From NCBI GenBank assembly GCA_020439725.1, contig JAGQSE010000178.1, positions 5,526 to 23,068 on the forward strand: 17,543 bases of DNA. The letters are read 5' to 3'. This document shows, in pieces, positions 7,521 to 14,145 of this stretch (its first letter is position 1; each line of letters begins with the position of its first letter). The notes beneath the pieces are model-generated. The model saw nothing but the letters and a program-made list of their open reading frames with translations, was not told the DNA's origin and made no database searches. The position numbers and the translations under genes were made by a program. Origin of the DNA: Acidobacteriota bacterium. GTDB taxonomy: Bacteria; Acidobacteriota; Thermoanaerobaculia; Multivoradales; JAHZIX01.

Positions 7521-9023
7521 GAGCTGAGCGCTCTTCCCCTGGACCTCGTGGTGCTGGCACTCTATTACTCGGTGCTGGCGGTGCTCGCCCTCTACGGGCT
7601 CCACCGCTCCTACCTGGTGTCGGTGTATTGCCGGACTCTGCGGCGAGCGCCCCCCAGGCCCGAGGACCCGGAGCCGTGGCCCGACGTCACGGTCCAGCTG
7701 CCACTGTACAACGAGTATTACGTCGCCGAGCGGCTCATCGACGCCGTCTGCGCCCTCGACTACCCGCGCGATCGGCTCCACGTCCAGGTGCTCGACGACT
7801 CCACCGACGAGACCCGCACGCTGGTGGCCGAAGTGGTCGAACGGCACCGCCGCGCCGGGATTTCCATCGAGCACCTCCACCGCACCGACCGCACCGGATA
7901 CAAGGCCGGCGCCCTCGCCGCCGGGCTCGAGCGCGCCGGCAGCGACCTCCTGGCGGTCTTCGACGCCGACTTCATTCCGCCACCGGACTTCCTCAAGCGG
8001 GCGGTTCCCTACTTCGCCGATCCGGCGGTGGGCATGGTGCAAGCACGGTGGGAGCACCTGAACCGGGACTTCTCGCTCCTGACGCGGGTCGAGGCGATCC
8101 TGCTCGACGGCCATTTCCTTATCGAGCACACCGCCCGCCACCGGAGCGGCTGCTTCTTCAACTTCAACGGCACCGCCGGCCTGTGGCGGCGCGATGCCAT
8201 CACCCAGGCCGGCGGCTGGCAGCACGACACGCTGACCGAGGACCTGGACCTGTCCTACCGTGCCCAGCTGGCCGGCTGGCGTTTCATCTACCTGCCGGAT
8301 CTCGAGACGCCGTCCGAGCTACCCGTCGACATCCACGGATTCAAGAACCAGCAACACCGCTGGGCCATGGGCTCGGTCCAGACCGGCCGCAAACTGCTGG
8401 GGCGCCTGCTTCGAGCACGCCTGCCATGGCGGGTCAAGCTCGAGGCCTTCGTCCATCTGACGAACAACGGCTCCTATCTGCTAATGCTCCTGCTCTCGCT
8501 TCTCGTCTTTCCCGCCATGCTGGCGCGGCGCGAGCACTTGTCGAGCACGCTCCTGTGGCTAGACCTGCCGATGTTCGTCGCCGCCACCGGCTCGGTGCTG
8601 CTGTTCTACATCGCGAGCCAGATCGCGCGGGGCGAGGGCTGGGCCAGCCGGTTGCTCTTTCTGCCGGCGCTCATGGGGCTCGGTATCGGGCTGTCGGTCA
8701 ACAACACCCGCGCCGTCCTGGGCGGGCTCCTACGGCGCGGCGGGGTCTTTCACCGCACCCCCAAGTACAGCGTGATTCGCCCCGGCGAAGGCTGGCGCTT
8801 CAAGCGCTACCGCGCCGGGCGCAGCCCGTCGATGCTGCTCGAGGGCTTCCTGGCGCTCTATCTGGGTGTCTGCCTGGTCGTCGCCTGGCAACAACGGATG
8901 TGGTTGTCGCTGCCCTTCGTTTATCTCTTCTTCCATGGCTACGCCTATGTCTTCTTGCTCTCGGTCCTGTCGAGCCGGCCGCGGGGCAAACAACGGGCGC
9001 TGCGGGTCGAGACCTCGGGCTGA
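7518..9023 (+). CDS. Cellulose synthase-like family 2 glycosyltransferase (CslA-like)
   Basis: This is a membrane-embedded processive inverting glycosyltransferase. After an N-terminal helix (about 9-30) the cytoplasmic GT-A domain carries VQLPLYNE, the first aspartate pair VLDDSTDET (D93-D94), KAGAL, the metal-binding FDADF (D149, D151), GMVQARWEHLN, FNFNGTAGLWRR, the catalytic TEDLDLS (D242) and QQHRW (278-282, the Q-x-x-R-W motif that grips the growing chain). Four to five helices follow, then a cytoplasmic IRPGEGWRFKRYR segment and two more helices. From memory the motif wording is close to plant CslA/CslC mannan and xyloglucan-backbone synthases rather than to bacterial BcsA; there is no PilZ domain. 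A beta-mannan, glucan or mixed product exported through the membrane is inferred; the sugar is unknown. GTG start with GGAGG 5 bases upstream; 501 residues. Confidence 0.88.
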   Translation: MELSALPLDLVVLALYYSVLAVLALYGLHRSYLVSVYCRTLRRAPPRPEDPEPWPDVTVQLPLYNEYYVAERLIDAVCALDYPRDRLHVQVLDDSTDETRTLVAEVVERHRRAGISIEHLHRTDRTGYKAGALAAGLERAGSDLLAVFDADFIPPPDFLKRAVPYFADPAVGMVQARWEHLNRDFSLLTRVEAILLDGHFLIEHTARHRSGCFFNFNGTAGLWRRDAITQAGGWQHDTLTEDLDLSYRAQLAGWRFIYLPDLETPSELPVDIHGFKNQQHRWAMGSVQTGRKLLGRLLRARLPWRVKLEAFVHLTNNGSYLLMLLLSLLVFPAMLARREHLSSTLLWLDLPMFVAATGSVLLFYIASQIARGEGWASRLLFLPALMGLGIGLSVNNTRAVLGGLLRRGGVFHRTPKYSVIRPGEGWRFKRYRAGRSPSMLLEGFLALYLGVCLVVAWQQRMWLSLPFVYLFFHGYAYVFLLSVLSSRPRGKQRALRVETSG

Positions 9024-9040
9024 CGGATGCTGCACGTCAG
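9020..9040 (+). other. Hairpin over the stop codon of the GT2 gene
   Basis: CTGACG (9020-9025) and CGTCAG (9035-9040) can pair perfectly around a 9-base loop, with the TGA stop codon inside the left arm. The bases that follow are AAAATA rather than a T run, so this is not a classical intrinsic terminator; it could stabilise the 3' end of the message or assist factor-dependent termination. Confidence 0.35.
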
Positions 9041-9120
9041 AAAATAGCGACAAGTGAGATCTGTCGAAGCGAAAATATCTTGTAGAGAATATATATATTT
9101 TGCCGACCTAGAACATTAAC
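9041..9120. promoter_or_regulatory. A+T-rich regulatory island upstream of the XRE gene
   Basis: This 80-base stretch is strongly A+T-rich in its middle (9072-9101) against a G+C-rich surround. It holds an inverted repeat AAAATAT/ATATTTT (9072-9078 with 9095-9101) and an A-T-alternating run. CGACAAG at 9048-9054 is repeated inverted as CTTGTCG at 9120-9126, at the proposed -35 box. The layout suits an UP-like element or an operator for the regulator encoded next to it; no binding protein is known. Confidence 0.45.
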
Positions 9121-9149
9121 TTGTCGACCGAAGCACTCTCGCGTACACT
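9121..9149 (+). promoter_or_regulatory. Sigma-70-like promoter giving a possibly leaderless XRE mRNA
   Basis: TTGTCG (9121-9126, four of six bases of TTGACA) is separated by exactly 17 bases from TACACT (9144-9149, four of six bases of TATAAT). A transcript starting 7 bases after the -10 box would begin at or beside GTG 9157, leaving no 5' leader. This explains why no Shine-Dalgarno sequence precedes the gene. Confidence 0.4.
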
Positions 9150-9156
9150 TGAGAGC

Positions 9157-9570
9157 GTGGTCGACTTCAAAAACATCGGCAGAGCCCTCCGACGCTTGCG
9201 CCGCCACCGCAACATGCTGCAATCGGAGCTCGCCTTCGCTGCGGGGGTGACCGCACCGATGCTCAGCGCCTACGAGACGGGAAAGCAGCGCCCGAGCTTC
9301 GCCACCATCGACAAGCTTCTCGTCGCCCTCGGCTGCAGCGCAGCGGATCTCGCGGTGGCGCTCCAGGATGACCGCGAGCTCGTCCTTCCTCGTACCGCGC
9401 CCGCTGCACATGCCCTGCGGCTCGGGGACGGCCCGGCGCCGAAACGAGGTCGCGAGCACGAATTCGCCGACGTCAGTGCGGAGGAGTGGATGCTGCTCGA
9501 GGTGGCTCTGCCCGAGCTCTTGCGCCTTCTGCGGGTGCTGAGCACCCGACGCGGTCCCTTCCTCCCGTAA
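9157..9570 (+). CDS. XRE-family helix-turn-helix transcriptional regulator
   Basis: The N-terminal half is a Cro/C1-type DNA-binding domain: IGRALRRLRRHRNMLQSELA, AAGVTAPMLSAYETGKQRPS (recognition helix around APMLSAYE) and FATIDKLLVALG. A short arginine-, proline-rich linker follows, then a C-terminal helix EEWMLLEVALPELLRLLRVL rich in leucines that may serve for dimerisation (inference). The start is not settled: GTG 9157 (137 residues) is preferred because the upstream in-frame TTG at 9121 coincides with a good -35 box and neither has a proper Shine-Dalgarno sequence; with TTG 9121 the protein would be 149 residues. No adjacent toxin gene is seen. It probably controls itself and perhaps a neighbour through the A+T-rich island; targets are unknown. 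Confidence 0.85.
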   Translation: MVDFKNIGRALRRLRRHRNMLQSELAFAAGVTAPMLSAYETGKQRPSFATIDKLLVALGCSAADLAVALQDDRELVLPRTAPAAHALRLGDGPAPKRGREHEFADVSAEEWMLLEVALPELLRLLRVLSTRRGPFLP

Positions 9571-9578
9571 GACCCCTA

Positions 9579-9610
9579 CGGTCCGGAAGAGTCCCTTCGG
9601 TCCGGAAAAG
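9579..9610. repeat. Short tandem repeat between convergent genes
   Basis: CGGTCCGGAAGAG (9579-9591) and CGGTCCGGAAAAG (9598-9610) are two copies, 12 of 13 bases identical, with a 19-base period. Each contains the palindrome TCCGGA. They fill the 41-base gap between the 3' ends of the XRE gene and the convergent secreted-protein gene. A CCGTA/TACGG inverted repeat just before (9565-9581) may form a weak hairpin with them. Confidence 0.6.
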
Positions 9611-9611
9611 C

Positions 9612-10664
9612 TCAGTGCAGGACGAGGCTGCCGGCGACCGAGGTGGCCTCGGGCTCGGCCAGGGCGTCGAGGACGGCGCCGAGGATCGCGCGACGGAGCC
9701 GCGAGCGCGCGGGGGAACAGTCCGCGCTCTCCGCGTGATTCCCGCTCAAGGTGCTGGTGCGTCCACCGCGGCCAAACCAGGTCGCCGACGACCACCAGTC
9801 GAACTCGGCACATTCCTCTTCGACCAGGAAGGGCAGGAAGAACCACAAGCGGCAGCTCCCCCCTTGGAGACCGATCTGGTCGGCGGACAGCGAGCGTGAA
9901 AGCTCCCGCATCTGCCAGCTGGACAGGTGGGCTCGGGAGTAGACATAGCCGCTCTGGTTGTCCTCGACCTCGCGGATCACGAGGCCATCGCGAAACACCA
10001 GCACCCGCTCGCGAAAGCCAAAGGAGTTGCAGCCGCTACCGGTTTGCATCCGGCTGCCAAGATCGAGCAACAAGCCGTCGGCGATGGCGAGCTGGGACGC
10101 TGCGCCGGCGGAGAGGACCTGCCAGCAGAAGGCCACCGCCGAACGCGCCAGCCGCGCCATCGCCGGCTGGCATTCTTCGGCGAACACGTCCGCGCGCGGG
10201 GAGACTTCCAGGTGGCGAGCCCTGCCGTCCTGCCCACGGCCAAACCAGCTGATCAGGGTGTAGGTGGCGACCCCGGCGGCTTCGCCGGGAACCGCCGGCG
10301 CCAGATCCGTCACCTGGCAGCCGGAGATCTGCTGGCCAACCCGGTTGGCCGACAGCGCGCGACCGAGGTCGGCCAGCGTCGCCGGATCCGCCCAGGCGCG
10401 AAGGACCTCGCGGGCACCGTCCGGAGCGGTGCGGGTGGCGACGGTCAGACCGTCGCGGAACACGGTCACCTCGTCGATGGCCAGGGTGTCTCCGACCTCG
10501 CTCATCTCGACCAGGCGCAGCAGGTGCCCACCGAGAGTCGACGGGACGGTCGGCGGTTGGGCCAGGACGACCCCGGCTCCGGCGAAGAGGCCGGCAGCCA
10601 GCAACCAGGCCACGGCAAGGGCGGTGGTGGCTGGAGGTCGTGCGACGTACGATAAGCGCTTCAT
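9612..10664 (-). CDS. Secreted protein of unknown function with two internal repeats
   Basis: I do not recognise this 350-residue protein. It begins with a basic N terminus and a hydrophobic stretch ending VVLAQP (about residues 15-36), a signal peptide probably cut after A35. The mature part consists of two copies of one unit at about 66-185 and 221-335. Matching elements are VFRDGL (68-73 and 223-228), a LSA-x-R/Q-V/I-G helix (104-110 and 259-265), cysteine 116 and 271, WFGRG (140-144 and 296-300), and cysteine 165 and 316 followed by a P-A-x-x-R-L helix. The paired cysteines suggest one disulfide per unit, fitting a periplasmic or surface location. ATG 10664 has only a weak AGGT upstream. 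It is convergent with the XRE gene and divergent from polB. The frame stays open far upstream opposite polB, but that part has no protein-like character. Confidence 0.75.
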   Translation of the reverse strand: MKRLSYVARPPATTALAVAWLLAAGLFAGAGVVLAQPPTVPSTLGGHLLRLVEMSEVGDTLAIDEVTVFRDGLTVATRTAPDGAREVLRAWADPATLADLGRALSANRVGQQISGCQVTDLAPAVPGEAAGVATYTLISWFGRGQDGRARHLEVSPRADVFAEECQPAMARLARSAVAFCWQVLSAGAASQLAIADGLLLDLGSRMQTGSGCNSFGFRERVLVFRDGLVIREVEDNQSGYVYSRAHLSSWQMRELSRSLSADQIGLQGGSCRLWFFLPFLVEEECAEFDWWSSATWFGRGGRTSTLSGNHAESADCSPARSRLRRAILGAVLDALAEPEATSVAGSLVLH

Positions 10665-10751
10665 GGTGACCTGCGGTCGATCAAGAGACGTTATGCTATT
10701 GAAACATTGCTCGGTGGTCAAATCGCCCGCTCGCCTCGCTCGAGGGCCGCG

Positions 10752-13091
10752 GTGAAGACGCGCGGCTTCATCCTCCACCCCACGTACCGCGTCGAGGCGG
10801 GGAGACCCGTGGTCCATCTCTACGGACGTCTCGAGAGCGGCGAGACCTTCCTGATCCGGGACGACCGGTCGCGACCCCATTTCTATGTCCGCCAGCGGGA
10901 TCGCGAGCTCGCCAACGACCTCGGGGCGGCGCCGCTGGCGGATACCGGGCTCGTCACCTTGCGCGGCGCCGAGCCGGTGCTCCGCGTCGAGGTCGCGATC
11001 CCCGGGGACACACCGGCGCTCCGCGACCGCCTGCACCGAGCCGGCGTCGTCACCTACGAGGCCGACGTGCGCTTCGCCATGCGCCATCTCATCGACCACG
11101 GCATCCGTAGCGCGGTCGCCATCGAGGGTTCTCCCCGGCGCAAGACCTCGAACCACCCGGGACCCGAGCTGCTGTTCGAGAACCCCCGCCTCGAACCGGT
11201 ACGGCTCGGCTTCGAGCCCCGGGTCTTGTCCCTCGATCTCGAGACCGATCTCCAGGGCCGCCAGGTACTGTCGGCAGCGCTCTATGGCTGCGGTGTCGAG
11301 GAGGTGCTGCTGCTCGCACCGCGCGGTCTCGAAACCCCCGCCGGCGCCATCCCCTTCGCCACCGAAGGCGCCCTCCTCGAGGGCATTTCGCGACGCATCC
11401 TCGAGATCGACCCCGACGTCCTGACCGGCTGGAACGTCGTCGACTTCGATCTCCGGGTCCTCGCCGAGGCCGCCGAGCGCTGCCGCGTGACCATGGCCCT
11501 CGGGCGAGGTGGCGAGGCGCTTCGGCTGCGACCGACCCAGGGAGCGCGACCGGGTCTCCAGGCCATCGTCATGGGGCGGGTGGTGCTCGACGGCATCCAG
11601 CTGGTGCGGACCTCGTTCGTGCGGATGGAAGAGCATTCCCTCGATTTCGTCGCCCGCCAGGTGGTGGGCGAGGGCAAGCTGATCAGCGGCGGCGACCGCG
11701 GCGCGGACATCCTCCACGCCTTTCGCCACGACCGGCGACGCTTTGTCGACTACAACCTCCTCGACGCCAAGCTGGTGCTCGACATCCTGGCGAAGCTCCG
11801 GCTCATCGAGCTCACCGTCGAGCGGAGCCTCCTGACCGGGCTGCCCCTCGACCGGGTCTCCGCCTCGGTGGCCGCCTTCGACTTCCTCTATCTGAGCGAG
11901 CTGGGCCGCCGCGGCATCGTCGCCCCCTCGGTGAGCGCCCCGGGCTCGCCGGTCGAGAGTGCCGCCGCCGGCGGCCACGTCCTCGAGCCCACCCCGGGGC
12001 TCTACGAGCACGTCCTGGTCTTCGACTTCAAGAGCCTGTACCCGAGCCTGATCCGCACCTTCCAGATCGACCCGCTGGGCTATCGCCCCGACGCCAAACC
12101 CGGCGACGACGTCATCGTCGCCCCCAACGGCGCCGCCTTCGCGCGCCAGCCGGGGGTCTTGCCGAGCCTCCTCGACGAGCTGGCACCGCGCCGCGAGGCC
12201 GCCCGCGCCGAGGGCAACGCCATCGCCAGCCAGGCCATCAAGATCTTGATGAACTCGTTCTATGGCGTCCTCGGCACCCCTTCGTGCCGCTTCTACGACC
12301 CGGCGCTGGCCAATGCCATCACCTCCTTCGGCCGCGAGCTGCTGCTGTGGACCAAGGCTCGCATCGAGCATTGGGGGCACCGCGTCCTCTACGGCGACAC
12401 CGACAGCCTCTTCGTCCAGGTCGGCGCCAAGAGCGACGAAGACGCCCGGGAGCAGGGCCGCGAGCTCACCGAACGGCTCAACGCGGCGCTGGCCGAGCAC
12501 GTGCGCGACACCTGGGGGGTCGAGAGCCGTCTCGAGCTCGAGCTCGACAAGCACTTCCTGCGGCTGATGCTTCCCGCCATGCGCCACTCGACCCTCGGCG
12601 CCCGGAAGCGCTACGCCGGGCTGGTCGAAACCGCCTCCGGCGAGCGCAAGGTCGAGTTCACGGGGATGGAGGTGGTGCGTCGCGACTGGACCGAGCTCGC
12701 CCGCCGGCTACAGCGCGATCTCTACGAGCGGCTGTTCCACGACCGCCCGGTGGACGAGTACCTGCGCCACAGCGTCCGCGAGCTCCGCGCCGGCGAGATC
12801 GACGACCTCCTGGTCTACAAAAAGGCGCTGCGCAAGGACCTGGGGGCCTACACCTCGAGCTCACCGCCCCACGTCGTCGCCGCCAGGAAGCTCCGCGCCC
12901 GCCGCGGCGACCTGATCCACTACGTCGTCACCGGGCACGGCCCCGAACCCGCCGACCGCCGCCACGCACCCCTCGACTACGAGCACTACGTCGACAAGCA
13001 GATCCGTCCCGTCGCCGAGCCCGTGCTCCACCTGCTCGGTCTCGACTTCGCCAAGGTCATCGGCGACGACCGCCAGCTCGACCTGTTCTGA
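10752..13091 (+). CDS. polB: DNA polymerase II (family B)
   Basis: Family B polymerase with proofreading, used in bacteria for replication restart and damage bypass. The 779-residue protein (E. coli Pol II 783) has an N-terminal domain, a 3'-5' exonuclease with Exo I LDLETD (D162, E164), Exo II GWNVVDFDLRVL and Exo III YNLLDAKLVLD, then palm motif A VFDFKSLYPS (D425), motif B KILMNSFYG (K497, N501-G505), motif C YGDTDS (547-552) and ARKRYAGLV, with all catalytic aspartates present. It ends in QLDLF (775-779), a textbook sliding-clamp binding peptide, as in E. coli Pol II. GTG 10752 is chosen because GAGGG lies 5 bases upstream and the protein then starts like the family; a TTG at 10707 is in frame but has no such signal. 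It is a single-gene unit; no LexA-type box is evident to me. Confidence 0.96.
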   Translation: MKTRGFILHPTYRVEAGRPVVHLYGRLESGETFLIRDDRSRPHFYVRQRDRELANDLGAAPLADTGLVTLRGAEPVLRVEVAIPGDTPALRDRLHRAGVVTYEADVRFAMRHLIDHGIRSAVAIEGSPRRKTSNHPGPELLFENPRLEPVRLGFEPRVLSLDLETDLQGRQVLSAALYGCGVEEVLLLAPRGLETPAGAIPFATEGALLEGISRRILEIDPDVLTGWNVVDFDLRVLAEAAERCRVTMALGRGGEALRLRPTQGARPGLQAIVMGRVVLDGIQLVRTSFVRMEEHSLDFVARQVVGEGKLISGGDRGADILHAFRHDRRRFVDYNLLDAKLVLDILAKLRLIELTVERSLLTGLPLDRVSASVAAFDFLYLSELGRRGIVAPSVSAPGSPVESAAAGGHVLEPTPGLYEHVLVFDFKSLYPSLIRTFQIDPLGYRPDAKPGDDVIVAPNGAAFARQPGVLPSLLDELAPRREAARAEGNAIASQAIKILMNSFYGVLGTPSCRFYDPALANAITSFGRELLLWTKARIEHWGHRVLYGDTDSLFVQVGAKSDEDAREQGRELTERLNAALAEHVRDTWGVESRLELELDKHFLRLMLPAMRHSTLGARKRYAGLVETASGERKVEFTGMEVVRRDWTELARRLQRDLYERLFHDRPVDEYLRHSVRELRAGEIDDLLVYKKALRKDLGAYTSSSPPHVVAARKLRARRGDLIHYVVTGHGPEPADRRHAPLDYEHYVDKQIRPVAEPVLHLLGLDFAKVIGDDRQLDLF

Positions 13092-13103
13092 GCCTCGCCT
13101 AAG

Positions 13104-13118
13104 CCCGGCTCAGCCGGG
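13104..13118. terminator. Hairpin between convergent polB and carbamate kinase genes
   Basis: CCCGGC (13104-13109) and GCCGGG (13113-13118) form a perfect 6-base-pair GC stem with a 3-base loop that is the carbamate kinase stop codon. It lies 12 bases after the polB stop. There is no T run on either strand, so it may only partly stop transcription from both sides. Confidence 0.35.
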
Positions 13119-14069
13119 GACGATCCAGGTGCCGGTCTTGCCGTCGACGGCGTCGACCAGGGTGTGGATGTCGGTGATCAATGAGCGGAAGCCACCGGCC
13201 TCGACGAAACGGCAGGCGGCCTCGATCTTCGGGCCCATGGAGCCCGCGGGGAAATGGCCCTCGGCGAGGTAGCGGCGTGCTTCGGAGACCGGGACCTGGT
13301 CGAGGAAGCGCTCACCGGGCTCGCCGTAGTGGATCGCCACCTTCTCGACACCGGTCAGGATGTAGAGCTCGGTGGCGCCGATCTCGAGGGCGAGGACCAT
13401 CGACGCCAGGTCCTTGTCGACCACGCCTCCCACCGCGGAGAGCTCGCCGTCGGCCTCCCGCACCACCGGCACGCCACCACCACCGGCAGCGATGACCACG
13501 GCGCCGCTCCGCACCAGGATCTCGATGAGGTCGCGCTCGACGATCGAGATGGGCTCTGGCGACGGCACCACCCGACGCCAACCGCGGCCACGGTCGGGCT
13601 TGACGTCCCAGCCCTCGCTGTCGCGGCGCTCGAGGGCCTGCTCCTCGGTCATCATCGGGCCGACGAACTTGGTCGGGTCGGACATGGCCGGGTCGTCGCG
13701 CCCCACCTCGACCAAGGTCACCAGACAGCAGACGTCGCGGGCGATGCCACGGCGCGCGAACTTGTTGCGCAGCGTCTGCTCCATCATGTAGCCGAGGCCG
13801 CCCTGGACGTCGGCGACCATCACCGACAGCGGCAGATCCGGTGCCTCCGCCAGCGAGCGCTCGACGCGAATCATCTGGTTGCCCACCTGGGGGCCGTTGC
13901 CATGGGTCAGGGTGATGCGATACCCACGCTCGACGAGGGTGACGATGCCCTCGAGGCTGATGCCGAGGTTTCGGTAGTCCTCCTCGACGCTGCCGCTGCC
14001 ACCGGGCGTGGTGATCGCGTTGCCGCCGAGGGCCACCACCACACGCCGTACTTCGTCCGTTGCTGCCAT
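13110..14069 (-). CDS. arcC: Carbamate kinase
   Basis: Carbamate kinase makes ATP from ADP and carbamoyl phosphate in the last step of arginine deiminase, agmatine or ureide breakdown. The 319-residue protein (family about 310) is complete. It has the N-terminal VVALGGNAI phosphate loop, LTHGNGPQVGNQ, DVQGGLGYMMEQ, the DPTKFVGP and VPSPEPISIVE stretches, VIAAGGGGVPVV, GGVVDKDLAS, the ILTGVEKVAIHYG nucleotide loop and FPAGSMGPKIEAA near the end, as in the amino-acid kinase fold. ATG 14069 is used; GGGGAGG lies just upstream. It follows the transporter gene by 76 bases on the same strand, so the pair is probably one operon. Neither arginine deiminase nor an ornithine or putrescine carbamoyltransferase is in the window. 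Confidence 0.95.
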   Translation of the reverse strand: MAATDEVRRVVVALGGNAITTPGGSGSVEEDYRNLGISLEGIVTLVERGYRITLTHGNGPQVGNQMIRVERSLAEAPDLPLSVMVADVQGGLGYMMEQTLRNKFARRGIARDVCCLVTLVEVGRDDPAMSDPTKFVGPMMTEEQALERRDSEGWDVKPDRGRGWRRVVPSPEPISIVERDLIEILVRSGAVVIAAGGGGVPVVREADGELSAVGGVVDKDLASMVLALEIGATELYILTGVEKVAIHYGEPGERFLDQVPVSEARRYLAEGHFPAGSMGPKIEAACRFVEAGGFRSLITDIHTLVDAVDGKTGTWIVPG

Positions 14070-14145
14070 GAGGCCTCCCCTTGGCGAAAGGGGGGATGAT
14101 AGTCCAGCGTCTTCGCCGCCGGAAGCGGCGCGCCGGACGCCGGGC

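Noticed and set aside
7002..8225. Minus-strand open frame of 407 codons crossing the divergent glycosyltransferase starts
   Set aside because: It is antisense to the GT2 gene and then out of frame with the GT-C gene; its product switches character midway and has no motifs.
10665..12587. A very long open minus-strand frame opposite polB, in frame with the secreted-protein gene
   Set aside because: Its translation is a low-complexity E/G/A/R/D-rich text with no domain, as expected for the antisense of a G+C-biased gene, while the plus strand encodes a complete polymerase. The signal peptide at 10664 marks the real start.
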